Part shown: piece by piece, positions 1 through 10,084 of the stretch
How positions within the stretch are numbered: position 1 is the first letter of the stretch
Layout of the letters: every line of letters begins with the position of its first letter
NCBI GenBank assembly: GCA_032718475.1
Contig: JAUCBJ010003150.1
Span: 40,001 to 75,840, forward strand
Reading direction: 5' to 3'
Length of the DNA: 35,840 nt
From: Nemertoderma westbladi
Taxonomy: Eukaryota; Xenacoelomorpha; Nemertodermatida; Nemertodermatidae
The notes under the pieces: generated by a model
Database searches by the model: none
Told to the model about the DNA's origin: nothing
Seen by the model: only the letters and a program-made list of their open reading frames with translations
Position numbers and translations under genes: made by a program

Positions 1-1439
1 TGTTTGTTTGTTTGTTTGTTTGTTTGTTTGTTTGTTTGTTTGTTTGTTTGTTTGTTTGTTTGTTTGTTTGTTTGTTTGTTTGTTTGTTTGTTTGTTTGTT
101 TGTTTGTTTGTTTGTTTGTTTGTTTGTTTGTTTGTTTGTTTGTTTGTTTGTTTGTTTGTTTGTTTGTTTGTTTGTTTGTTTGTTTGTTTGTTTGTTTGTT
201 TGTTTGTTTGTTTGTTTGTTTGTTTGTTTGTTTGTTTGTTTGTTTGTTTGTTTGTTTGTTTGTTTGTTTGTTTGTTTGTTTGTTTGTTTGTTTGTTTGTT
301 TGTTTGTTTGTTTGTTTGTTTGTTTGTTTGTTTGTTTGTTTGTTTGTTTGTTTGTTTGTTTGTTTGTTTGTTTGTTTGTTTGTTTGTTTGTTTGTTTGTT
401 TGTTTGTTTGTTTGTTTGTTTGTTTGTTTGTTTGTTTGTTTGTTTGTTTGTTTGTTTGTTTGTTTGTTTGTTTGTTTGTTTGTTTGTTTGTTTGTTTGTT
501 TGTTTGTTTGTTTGTTTGTTTGTTTGTTTGTTTGTTTGTTTGTTTGTTTGTTTGTTTGTTTGTTTGTTTGTTTGTTTGTTTGTTTGTTTGTTTGTTTGTT
601 TGTTTGTTTGTTTGTTTGTTTGTTTGTTTGTTTGTTTGTTTGTTTGTTTGTTTGTTTGTTTGTTTGTTTGTTTGTTTGTTTGTTTGTTTGTTTGTTTGTT
701 TGTTTGTTTGTTTGTTTGTTTGTTTGTTTGTTTGTTTGTTTGTTTGTTTGTTTGTTTGTTTGTTTGTTTGTTTGTTTGTTTGTTTGTTTGTTTGTTTGTT
801 TGTTTGTTTGTTTGTTTGTTTGTTTGTTTGTTTGTTTGTTTGTTTGTTTGTTTGTTTGTTTGTTTGTTTGTTTGTTTGTTTGTTTGTTTGTTTGTTTGTT
901 TGTTTGTTTGTTTGTTTGTTTGTTTGTTTGTTTGTTTGTTTGTTTGTTTGTTTGTTTGTTTGTTTGTTTGTTTGTTTGTTTGTTTGTTTGTTTGTTTGTT
1001 TGTTTGTTTGTTTGTTTGTTTGTTTGTTTGTTTGTTTGTTTGTTTGTTTGTTTGTTTGTTTGTTTGTTTGTTTGTTTGTTTGTTTGTTTGTTTGTTTGTT
1101 TGTTTGTTTGTTTGTTTGTTTGTTTGTTTGTTTGTTTGTTTGTTTGTTTGTTTGTTTGTTTGTTTGTTTGTTTGTTTGTTTGTTTGTTTGTTTGTTTGTT
1201 TGTTTGTTTGTTTGTTTGTTTGTTTGTTTGTTTGTTTGTTTGTTTGTTTGTTTGTTTGTTTGTTTGTTTGTTTGTTTGTTTGTTTGTTTGTTTGTTTGTT
1301 TGTTTGTTTGTTTGTTTGTTTGTTTGTTTGTTTGTTTGTTTGTTTGTTTGTTTGTTTGTTTGTTTGTTTGTTTGTTTGTTTGTTTGTTTGTTTGTTTGTT
1401 TGTTTGTTTGTTTGTTTGTTTGTTTGTTTGTTTGTTTGT
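1..1439. repeat. (TGTT)n microsatellite, uninterrupted
   Basis: The tetranucleotide TGTT repeats without a single substitution or indel from the left edge of the window to 1439, where the phase breaks to TGTGTACACACAAC. That is about 360 copies, and the true length is unknown because the tract runs off the window. All three forward frames stay open and read as an endless Phe-Val-Cys-Leu repeat, which is a by-product of a stop-free 4-base unit. It is not a gene. Perfect identity over 1.4 kb means either very recent expansion or an assembly artefact. Confidence 0.98.
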
Positions 1440-2330
1440 GTACACACAACTTCTTACACTTAATGTTGATGGAATTGGAAGAAACTTTGATGATAGTTCA
1501 TTATCGGACCAAGTTGTGTATGCAAGGTTTTGGTTGTAAGGGACCTGTTGGTTGCTTAGCAACAGTAAAATTAATTCTATAATGACCGATCATATTCGTA
1601 GAATTCACTCAATCAAAATTCTGTTGACACCCCATAGGGAGCATCTATTGTACATGCTTTATGCAAAATTTTGCTTTATTTCGTTTAGAATTGTAGAAGA
1701 TACATTTTTTAAAAACAGTGTTTTTTTAATACAATATACTACTATTTCAAGTGTACTTCGTTAAATGTATAATTTTGCGTTTTTCGTTATTAGGCTACAT
1801 GCCCTACATAGGCGCGTAAATTATTACAATATTACAACAACAATATTGATGGCATGGATCCGTCCATTATTGCCAGCTCTCGGCTGGCAAGCTTGTTATT
1901 CTAATAATTCGCCTAACATGTTTCTTCTAAGAACATTGATTTTGACAACCAGAAAGGTTAATGTGGGACTCGCAGAAATGAAAACGTCATTAACATTCAA
2001 GAAGTGATGATAGGCCACAACCCGATGGAAAGGGGCCACATCCATACAGATACTAAAGAATATATTATATATTAAATTTATTAGTTCACTTATTGTATTA
2101 CACTGCACTAGCCACATAGTTATCGGATAGTTATTTTGTCATGATGGGTTCAATTTTTTAGACCCTTGTTGGCATGAAGGCTTAATTGGTTTATTCTCAT
2201 AATGAGGCAATGATTATTCTGAAATGTACCCATGTGAGATAGGAGCAGTCAAGTACTGATTCCTGATTCCTCTATATTTATTCTAGAAGATGAGTTAGAC
2301 TATCTGGGACTGTGCATTGCATTTTCCATT
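1440..2330. other. Unique AT-rich DNA, no gene recognised
   Basis: Only short open frames of 60-80 codons occur here, with no recognisable domain, no convincing splice sites and no repeat structure. Confidence 0.6.
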
Positions 2331-2536
2331 GAAAATGTATCATCCCTACTTTTATGTACTGTATATCCCGCATATATCACTCCCCAATCCCCACAGAACC
2401 CCTTTTTTGCTTCACTCAATGGACAGCTTATTTTGAACTTGACAATAACCTTCCCACAATAATTACAGGAGACCTAAACTCGATACTTGGCAATTTGAAC
2501 GAAGCGTGTCCTGTCCATCCTATAGATAAAGCCTGA
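2331..2536 (+). pseudogene. Possible degenerate LINE endonuclease scrap
   Basis: A short reading frame ends with the residues NNLPTIITGDLNSILG. This resembles the GDxN segment of APE-type endonucleases in LINE elements, where a hydrophobic strand precedes Gly-Asp-x-Asn. Just upstream, in another frame, SLLLCTVYPAYI resembles the CxYRPP-type strand that precedes it in CR1/L2-like endonucleases, so a frameshift would be needed to join them. A stop follows 14 codons after the GDLN motif. No other endonuclease motif (NART, QE, SDH) is visible. The similarity is short and could be chance. If real, it is an old LINE remnant of a different group from the copies at 8.5, 22.3 and 33.1 kb. Confidence 0.3.
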
Positions 2537-3843
2537 AACTTAATATTTTTCTCAATCATCCGCGAACTCCAACCCAACTCTGTCGTTGAGTTAATCAAGC
2601 ATATAATTGCCTGAGTAAAGTTTATTTGATGATTATTTTCATTTTTTCCCAAAATAATAATTGACCCTTTATTAGCTTTATTTAAAGTCTATCGCAATAT
2701 TTTATCACAATTTTTTTGTTAGACATTATTTTAGGACCATTCTGATTAATATATTTAAATTTTATATACGTTTCTGTATTTCTATAGTAATATTAATCAA
2801 TCTCCTCTAACCATTTCATTTCATTTCATTTTCTTTTAATGTTTATTTATTCACTTCATAATTTGGTTTATTACTGAAATTGACGTTAATTTTTTTCCGA
2901 GTTATTACTTTTTTCCATTGATCTACTTTGGTTTTTTTACACCAGATAATATGATTCCTATATTCCTATGATAATATTATATAATTATTAGATTTTAAGT
3001 TATTTATTTATTTTTAGTAGGTAAGTTCTCCTTGATCTAATTATTTGTATATTTTTACCTAAAAACGTATAAAACGTTTTCTATTGTTATTTATAACACA
3101 CATACCGGAACCAAACATTTAAAAATAGTGTCAGCAATGTTAACAATACTGTAATTGTTAATGTATGTGACAAAATCTTACTAATCCACAAATTTCAATG
3201 AGCTTTTACCCACACAAATAAATGGACGAGATAAAAATGAATTTTATCCTCTCCAAATAATCATTTTCTGTAATGGATTTAATGCAATTCCTGGTTGTTA
3301 TCCTATCACACTGGTGAGTTATGGAAAACGGAAACCTTTTTCCTCTTCTAAACACAATGTTCCTTAACACCGTCGCTTACGCCGTATTGGGGGGTGTACG
3401 TTTGCGTGTGTGTAATGGGAAGGAATCTAAAACAACGGATCTAAGAGAGAGAATGTAATAGAATCAATACTTCCTGGCATATTTTACAAGGGACCTTAAA
3501 GCCACGATCCTTATACTTTGACTGACATGCATGCCGCCGACATTCCATATTTTTTTACCACTGGCTGGGACGGCTGCTACCGGAGAGCCCGAGGCTCGGC
3601 TCGACAGAGAATTATGAGGTATAGATAAGGCAGCCTATTTAATGGAACATAGAAACGAACATCAACACCAACAGAAAACCTCATAAATTATACAGTCTAG
3701 CGTCACCCCTGTCAAGTAGGCACTTTCCTTTGATCTTTTTTAGGTGGATTTTTAAAGGATTTTTCCAGGAGAACAGCAAAAGCTAGAACGATTCTGTTGG
3801 CGCGATCTTATAGATGACCTGAGCGCGATAGACAGAGCTGCGT
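2537..3843. other. AT-rich intergenic DNA, no gene recognised
   Basis: Very AT-rich with frequent stops on both strands. A short (ATTTC)n run lies at 2813-2833. A less AT-rich patch at about 3360-3840 has no open frame of note. Confidence 0.6.
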
Positions 3844-4520
3844 CCAGTTACCAATTTCAGTCTCCAGTTACCAATTGCTGTCACTAGTTACCAATTTCAG
3901 TCCCGGGTTACTAATTTCAATTTCCGGTTACCAAATTAAGTCCCGGGTTACCAATTTCCGTCACTGGTTACCAATTTCAGTCACTGGTAACCAAATTCAG
4001 TTTACGGTCACCAATTAGAGTCCCAGTTACCAATTCGAGTAACTGGTTACCAATTTCAGTTTCCGGTTACCATTTTCAGTCCCCAGTTACCATTTTCAGT
4101 CACCAGTTACCAATTTTGTCACTGGTTACCAATTTCATTTTCCGGTTACTAATTTCAGTCACTGGTTACCAATTCAGTCCCCAGTTACCAATTTCAATTT
4201 CCGGTTACCAATTTCAGATTCTGGTTACCAATTTCAGTCACTGCTTATCAATTTCAGTCGCCGGTTACCAAGTTAAGTTTTCGGTTACCAATTTCAATTT
4301 CCGGTTACCAATTTCAGTTTCTGGTTACCAATTTCAGTCACTGGTTACCAATTCAGTTTATGGTTACCAATTCCAGTCCCCAGTTACTAATTTCAGTCCC
4401 GGGTATCCAATTTCAGTCACTAGTTTCCAATTCCAGTCCCCAGTTACCAATTTAAGTCACCGGTGACAAATTTCAGTCACTGGTTATCAATTTCAGTTAT
4501 CAGTTACCCTGGTTACTAAT
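3844..4520. repeat. 20-bp minisatellite
   Basis: About 33 diverged tandem units of 20 bp. The consensus is roughly TTACCAATTTCAGTCNCYGG, so unit junctions often create the palindrome TTGGTAACCAA or GGTTACC. Units vary at several positions and a few carry 1-bp indels. An apparent 116-codon plus-strand frame at 4116-4466 is only a fortuitous run through the repeat. Confidence 0.93.
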
Positions 4521-5050
4521 ACTCAGAACCACCTTCGTTAACTCAAATAATCGAATAAATTTTGTTATATTATTTATAAGGTTATCTAAGGTGATCAATT
4601 GATTGAAAATCACCTTCTTTTTATTATAATTCCATTTCGTGTGATGTGTTTCGTGCCACAAATTTTTGTAGTAAAAATTGGGGGGTCTATGCGCCTGTCG
4701 ATTTATTTGAGTATTTGAGTATTGACAAGAGTATTTGGAACATTACACCCATGAATACTTATATATGTTAGCCTTCAGTATAAACAAAATAGACCTTAAC
4801 AAAATCAAGGTAGGCATTTATTTTTTACAATTCATTATCATTCATTTATGTGTTAATAATTACTCTAGTAATACCGAAATATTCTAGAACAATACCACAT
4901 GGCCAACGCAGTCAGCTATGCACTCGCATGGCGCAAATGCTCTATTTGTGCTCTCCACCTGAATATATTATTCTTATAACAAACCTGCCTATTAATAGGC
5001 CAGGGTAGTTCTTGTCAAGAGTTGAGCCGTTCAAAAACACGATGTGGTTA
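4521..5050. other. AT-rich DNA, no gene recognised
   Basis: No coding frame, RNA gene or repeat structure is recognised between the 20-bp minisatellite and the TG microsatellite. Confidence 0.6.
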
Positions 5051-5077
5051 TGTGTGTGTGTGTGTGTGTGTGTGTGT
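5051..5077. repeat. (TG)n microsatellite
   Basis: An uninterrupted TG dinucleotide run of about 27 bp lies just upstream of the L2-type tail. Confidence 0.95.
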
Positions 5078-5138
5078 ACTGTATAAACATCCAATAATGA
5101 TAATGTAATGTAATAAATAATAATAAAGTAATGATAAT

Positions 5139-5210
5139 AAAAGCGCTTTGAGTATGCTGAGCGTAGAAAAGCGCTATATAAATAACCAATATTATTATTA
5201 TTATTATTAT
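5139..5210 (+). mobile_element. L2-type LINE/SINE 3' tail with (ATT)n end
   Basis: The stretch reads AAAGCGCTTTGAGTATGC, then GAAAAGCGCTATATAAAT, and ends in (ATT)n at 5191-5210. The paired AGCGCTTTGAGT and AAAGCGCTATATAAAT blocks followed by an ATT microsatellite are the characteristic 3' end of L2-clade LINEs and of SINEs that borrow their machinery, found widely in fish and marine invertebrates. The two GCGC blocks can pair as a stem. No L2 coding sequence lies upstream, so this is either a heavily 5'-truncated L2 or the tail of a SINE. Family assignment is from memory of the tail motif. Confidence 0.7.
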
Positions 5211-6013
5211 ACAAAATAACAGTGTTGATGTTTGATTACTGTCTGGGATAGAGTGAGACAGTAATATACTTGGCAAGTAATATACTTCTCTTCAGTTTGG
5301 GCTATCCATTCAATACATAGTAGTAGCTTACTAGGCCCTCATGAGTACCAGCAGCTGGTGTTTCTATCGTTGAATTGATGGCAATTTTCGTGTTTTGATC
5401 TTCACTCACTCAGGGTACTTGTTTGAGGGGCGTAGGTTCGTTTAAAGCCAGCTTGCTGATTTTCTAGTTTACATTAAGATCACAGTTTTAAACGATCTCT
5501 CTAGTATTACATGTTCGGATACGGTAAGGCCACAGACGTATGGTATCTGCCCTGCCTTATATATAATATAATAATAATGCAAAAAGTATAATAATAAATA
5601 TTTTAAAATCATTAAACTCTACTCACAGAGTTGGCGCAGAACCCTTAACATTGCCGCAAGCAGTTGGTGAACTACAATAATATAGTCGGTGCGATAGAAT
5701 TAATTTATATTCACAATGGATCGAAATATCATTATGGCTTCAAGTCCGGATTAGAAGTACTTGGATGTATTAAATCATCTGTCACATGTTTTATCAATGT
5801 TGTTCGAGATAAGCAAATAAAATTGGAAAGTAAAGTTGCAATCTTATAAATATGACAGTTTTGTTCAGGAAATCTTACCATGCTTTATTATAATACCTTA
5901 TCACTTTGTAGAATTCATTAAAACTGTCAGAAAACTGCAGGTTGTAACCCGTCATAGGATTTATCGAAAATGTGTTTTAAGACTTACAATTTTAGTGCAA
6001 CAATGTTAAAAGA
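5211..6013. other. AT-rich DNA, no gene recognised
   Basis: A 61-codon plus-strand frame at 5664-5849 has no recognised similarity and no supporting signals. Nothing else stands out. Confidence 0.55.
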
Positions 6014-6136
6014 CAAAGTAAACAAACAAAGTAAACAAACAAAATAAACAAACAAAGTAAACAAACAAAGTAAACAAACAAAGTAAACAAACAAAGTAAA
6101 CAAACAAAGTAAACAAACAAAGTAAACAAACAAAGT
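6014..6136. repeat. 13-bp tandem repeat (ACAAAGTAAACAA type)
   Basis: About nine near-identical head-to-tail copies of a 13-bp unit, AAAGTAAACAAAC, with a single AAAA-for-AAAG variant in the third copy. Confidence 0.93.
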
Positions 6137-6268
6137 GTCCAGAAATTTTGTTTTGGCATCCGCTACATGTATAATCTTTCACAAATATTTCATGATATAA
6201 GTATTATTTCACAACCAATCCATTGTTCTCATTATTTGATTGTATTATTAGGTTGTTAATACATTGAT

Positions 6269-6306
6269 GGGGGGGGGGGGGGGGGGGGGTACCCCCCCCC
6301 CCCCCC
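6269..6306. repeat. G21-TA-C15 palindrome
   Basis: Twenty-one G are followed by TA and fifteen C, then GCGC. A single strand can fold into a G:C hairpin of up to 15 bp. The G-tract is also a potential quadruplex and the C-tract a potential i-motif. The same G-tract/TA/C-tract design forms the termini of the element at 10352-11124, but here no TTAA lies directly next to the tract. Confidence 0.9.
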
Positions 6307-6345
6307 GCGCATTAATACGAAACAATACTTTTACAGTTTACACTA

Positions 6346-6369
6346 TACATTACCTTTAAAGGTAATGTA
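6346..6369. repeat. Perfect 24-bp palindrome
   Basis: TACATTACCTTT is followed directly by its exact reverse complement. This could be a protein-binding palindrome or the tip of a fold-back repeat. There is no gene nearby to link it to. Confidence 0.9.
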
Positions 6370-6430
6370 AAAAGGTAAAAAAACGTGTTTTCAGGAATGG
6401 GGTAACATCCTTTGTTAAAGGTAATAATAT

Positions 6431-6635
6431 TTAGTATTAAATAAATAATTAAATAGCATTATATTAAAAGCCACCCATGAAATTTTACATTTTTTTATTT
6501 TGTGTACAATGTGACACCAATGGAGCAAAATAAATCTGTCAATTTGTTTGGGGGAGTAAGTGATGAAATTTAGTAATATGATTAGTATTAAATAATTACT
6601 TAAATAGTATTAATTTAAAAAGCCACCCATGAAAT
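6431..6635. repeat. Diverged direct repeat pair
   Basis: Copies at about 6431-6484 and 6582-6635 share the start TTAGTATTAAATAA and the end AAAAGCCACCCATGAAAT, 151 bp apart. A second shared block, TTTTCAGGAATGGGG versus TTTTCATGAACGGGG, precedes the first copy and follows the second. It appears to be an old partial duplication of a non-coding repeat, and the family is not recognised. Confidence 0.7.
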
Positions 6636-6915
6636 ATTTTAATTTTTGTCAATTTTTACATTAGGGGACCAACTAAGCTCAAAAAACTTATTTTCATGAA
6701 CGGGGTCCAACCTTTGCCAAAAACCAAGTTAAGCCCCACTGTGCTTTATAATTGATTATATATTTTACATAAATTTTTATTCCAAAATTGTAACATTACT
6801 CAACGCCAGTTAGTATTAACAGCGAGTTGTTATTTAGCACTTTACAACTTTAGAGGACATTACAGTATTGAACTGGCCTGTACATTTAGTATTGTATTAG
6901 TGTTGTAATGTCCCT

Positions 6916-7402
6916 TGTTTATGTGGTAACCAACGGCGGCAAGCTGTCAAGTTACGGCGTCATTGGTTACCACGTAAACAATAGGTGGTTTGTAAAATTA
7001 ATTGTCTGACAGCAAGATAGGCCTACTGCATTACCTACCGGTAGCTATTAATAACCAGTAGCTATAAACTATTATCATGGCTCCAAACGCCACCATAAAT
7101 ATAAGCTAACTTATTTATAACATAATTTATTTTATTATTATTTTATTTATTTTTGATTTATTTATTTAAACAACTAATTTAATTTGTGTAGTTTCTATCA
7201 CTTATAATATATATACAATCATTACGTAATGTTAAAATTTTGGAATAAAACTACATACATACTTGTTGGAAAGTACTTTACAGTGTTTTGATCCTCGTGG
7301 CTTTATTTTCACTCACTCACTAACGTTCGTTCGTGTAACAATGCCACTCGGATCATCACACTGTAAGGTGCTACTTTACACACAAGTATGTAAACAGTTA
7401 TT
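6916..7402 (+). mobile_element. Dispersed repeat family R, copy 1, with two hairpins
   Basis: This roughly 450-490-bp block recurs in reverse orientation at 21300-21722. Shared landmarks include TACCGGTAG, the run GTTAAAATTTTGGAATAAAA and CTCACTAACGTTCGTTCGTG. It carries two inverted repeats. The first pairs 6916-6938 with 6958-6980 (3 mismatches in 23). The second pairs 7257-7301 with 7343-7391 (imperfect). There is no coding capacity, so it is probably a non-autonomous DNA transposon or fold-back element. Exact ends and target duplications are not clear, and no known superfamily is recognised. Confidence 0.75.
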
Positions 7403-7438
7403 ACGTTGAATTTATAATTTAATACTACTTAATATTAG

Positions 7439-7512
7439 GTCCCACCTTGGCATATTGGTATAATCCTTAGCCTCGAATTCGCATCTCTGCGGATGTCCTG
7501 GGTTCGAGCCTC
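7439..7512 (+). mobile_element. tRNA-like SINE head (A box and B box)
   Basis: TGGCATATTGG at 7448-7458 resembles a Pol III A box and GGTTCGAGCCT at 7501-7511 resembles a B box. They start 53 bp apart, which is longer than a class I tRNA (about 44) but fits a class II tRNA with a long variable arm. The flanking CCC and GGGG blocks could form a weak acceptor stem, but the cloverleaf is too degenerate for a functional tRNA. The downstream half is the founder sequence of the 51-bp array that follows. I infer a tRNA-derived SINE; it could instead be a tRNA pseudogene. Confidence 0.55.
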
Positions 7513-8492
7513 GCAAGGGGCTAGGCAGGTTGCATCTCTGCGGATGTCCTGGGTTCGAGCCTCGCAAGGGGTTAGGCAGGTCGCATCTCTCCGGATTTCT
7601 TGGGTTCGAGCCTTGCAAGGGGTTAGGCAGGTCGCATCTCTGCGGATTTCTTGGGTTCGAGCCTCGCAAGGGGCTAGGCAGGTCGCATCTCTGCAGATGT
7701 CCTGGGTTCGAGCCTCGCAAGGGACTAGGCAGGTCGCATCTCTGCGGATGTCCTGGGTTCGAGCCTCGCAAGGGACTAGACAGGTCGCATCTCTGCGGAT
7801 GTCCTGGGTTCGAGCCTCTCTAGGGGCTAGGCAGGTCGCATCTCTGCGGATGTCCTGGGTTCGAGCCTCTCTAGGGGCTAGGCAGGTCGCATCTCTGCGG
7901 ATTTCTTGGGTTCGAGCCTCGCAAGGGACTAGGCAGGTCGCATCTCTGCGGATGTCCTGGGTTCGAGCCTCGCAAGGGACTAGGCAGGTCGCATCTCTGC
8001 GGATTTCTTGGGTTCGAGCCTCGCAAGGGACTAGGCAGGTCGCATCTCTGCGGATGTCCTGGGTTCGAGCCTCTCTAGGGGCTAGGCAGGTTGCATCTCT
8101 GCGGATGTCCTGGGTTCGAGCCTTGCAAGGGGTTAGGCAGGTCGCATCTCTGCGGATTTCTTGGGTTCGAGCCTCGCAAGGGACTAGGCAGGTCGCATCT
8201 CTGCGGATGTCCTGGGTTCGAGCCTCGCAAGGGACTAGGCAGGTCGCATCTCTGCGGATTTCTTGGGTTCGAGCCTCGCAAGGGACTAGGCAGGTCGCAT
8301 CTCTGCGGATGTCCTGGGTTCGAGCCTCTCTAGGGGCTAGGCAGGTCGCATCTCTGCGGATGTCCTGGGTTCGAGCCTCTCTAGGGGCTAGGCAGGTCGC
8401 ATCTCTGCGGATGTCCTGGGTTCGAGCCTCTCTAGGGGCTAGGCAGGTCGCATCTCTGCGGATTTCTTGGGTTCGAGCCTTACAAGGGGCTA
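7480..8492 (+). repeat. 51-bp B-box minisatellite, first block
   Basis: About 20 units of exactly 51 bp, each built from GCATCTCTGCGGAT, then GGGTTCGAGCCT, then AGGGGCTAGGCAGGTC. Two recurring variations are GATGTCCTGGG versus GATTTCTTGGG and CTCTCTAGGGGC versus CTCGCAAGGGAC. Every unit keeps GGTTCGAGCC, a good match to the tRNA B box (GGTTCGANTCC), but no clear A box. The unit is 17 codons long and stop-free in several frames, so reading frames of about 365 codons run along both strands. These show no codon constraint beyond the repeat itself. Confidence 0.95.
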
Positions 8493-9553
8493 CTACTACT
8501 ACTAGGATCGGCATGCTGCATTGCAGCTGCATTTTTAAGAATGATGTGCCGGCTTATCGACAAAATTGCACCGCCACAACTCCCTATCACCCATGACGTT
8601 TGCTAGATCATCCGCATCTTCAAGGCCAGTGTCCTTTAAGATGCGTCTCAAGAAAGTCATGGGCTGTCCACCATGCTTATTCACTCCATGATGGCTGCCA
8701 AAGTACAAGATTTATGCACTGGCTGGTCCTCACGGCGAAAGCAATGTCCTGCAAAGCGGGGGCGATTTTGTTCTAGTGTCAAGCTTGGGGGAACCAATGC
8801 GACACCTCCAATGTTATATAGTGTCTCGTTGGAGATGTGTGCATTGTACTTGACACAATGAACCCGGCGTAGCATTCTTGTGAATGTGCCATCCAGAAAT
8901 TTGGTGTCCTCAGCAGTTAGAGCCCAGCATGGACTCCCATAGAGGAGTACTGGAACTACTGCTGCTCTAAATAATCGGACCTTAAGTTTCCGATTAATTC
9001 TCGGTGAATTCCAAATCCTGGAAAGCCTATTCAAGGCTGCCCATGCCTTTCCCTTACGTATTCGAAGGTCCTCACCTGACTTCCGGATCCATGATCCCAG
9101 GTAACACAAGTCATCCACATGCTCAAGCATACCATCTTTTGAGCTTATGCTCATCCGATCAGAGACTTGCTGAGGACTTTCAAAGTTAACTGTCAAAATT
9201 TTGGTCTTTCTGGAGTTAATAAAAAGACCAACACTAGAAGCAGCATGTTCTAATGAGCTGAGGAGCCGTTGGACTCCCTCTAGTGATTCTGAGAGTACTC
9301 CTAAGTCATCAGCAAAGTCTAGATCAGTTAGGTACTTGGCAGGATTTCCTCGACTTCTGGAGCCAGGATTCCCCCGACTTCCCCCGACTTCTGGAGTTAT
9401 CATCACCCCATCATCACCATGATGATCCAAGGACATGCGTAGAACATAGTCAACAACAATTAAGAACAAGAATGGTGCAAGTGTGACTCCGTGGAGGACG
9501 CCCCATAACACTTCAAATGGTTCTGTGTCACCGTCAACAGTAGACACAAATGT
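8493..9553 (-). pseudogene. LINE copy A, 5'-truncated RT and C-terminal region
   Basis: A non-LTR retrotransposon read on the minus strand. The main frame (9547 to 8681, 288 codons) starts inside the reverse transcriptase. The motif usually QGDTLAP is changed to HGVTLAP (residues 19-25), the catalytic FADD box is at residues 78-81, and the usual C-terminal region follows (RLFRAAVVPVLLYGSPCWAL). It then shifts frame near 8690-8720 through extra bases relative to copy B. The 3' end is five CTA units on the plus strand (TAG repeats on the element strand, 8490-8504). The 5' break is at about 9553, inside RT, so no endonuclease is present. It interrupts the 51-bp array cleanly. It is the same family as copy B and the 27.1-kb scrap. 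Dead: truncated and frameshifted. Confidence 0.9.
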
Positions 9554-10084
9554 TAGGCAGGTCGCATCTCTGCGGATTTCTTGGGTTCGAGTCTCTCAAG
9601 GGACTAGGCGGGTCGCATCTCTGCGGATGTCCTGGGTTCGAGCCTCTCTAGGGGCTTAGGCAGGTCGCATCTCTGCAGATGTCCTGGGTTCGAGCCTAGC
9701 AAGGGGCTAGGCAGGTCGCATCTCTGCGGATGTCCTGGGTTCGAGCCACTCTAGGGGCTAGGCAGGTCGCATCTCTGCGGATGTCCTGGGTTCGAGCCTC
9801 TCTAGGGGCTAGGCAGGTCGCATCTCTGCGGGTTTCTTGGGTTCGAGCCTCTCTAGGGGCTAGGCAGGTCGCATCTCTGCGGATGTCCTGGGTTCGAGCC
9901 TCTCTAGGGGCTAGGCAGGTCGCATCTCTGCAGATGTCCTGGGTTCGAGCCTCGTAAGGGGCTAGGCAGGTCGCATCTCTGCGGATTTCTTGGGTTCGAG
10001 CCTCTCTAGGGGCTAGGCAGGTCGCATCTTTGCGGATGTCCTGGGTTCGAGCCTCGCAAGGGGCTAGGCAGGTCGCATCTCTGC
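9554..10084 (+). repeat. 51-bp B-box minisatellite, second block
   Basis: About ten more units of the same 51-bp repeat resume exactly where the first block was interrupted. One unit near 9653-9660 has an extra T (GGGGCTTAGG), which breaks the otherwise constant 51-bp period. The array ends at CTCTGCCGTGGATCTTG, where a different sequence begins. Confidence 0.93.

Noticed and set aside
4-1582. Three overlapping reading frames of about 480-520 codons at the left edge
   Set aside because: They are the three frames of a stop-free TGTT repeat, with identical four-residue periodicity in all frames and no initiation context.
4116-4466. 116-codon plus-strand frame
   Set aside because: It lies entirely inside the 20-bp minisatellite and its peptide is only a repeat of YQFQSPVTN-like units.
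7439-7512. Functional tRNA gene
   Set aside because: A and B boxes are present but the acceptor and T stems have several mismatches, no clear anticodon loop can be assigned and no Pol III T-run terminator follows.
7435-8596. Reading frames of about 365 codons on both strands across the 51-bp array
   Set aside because: The 51-bp unit is a multiple of three without stops. Both strands are open over the same interval, which is not expected of a real gene, and there is no domain similarity.
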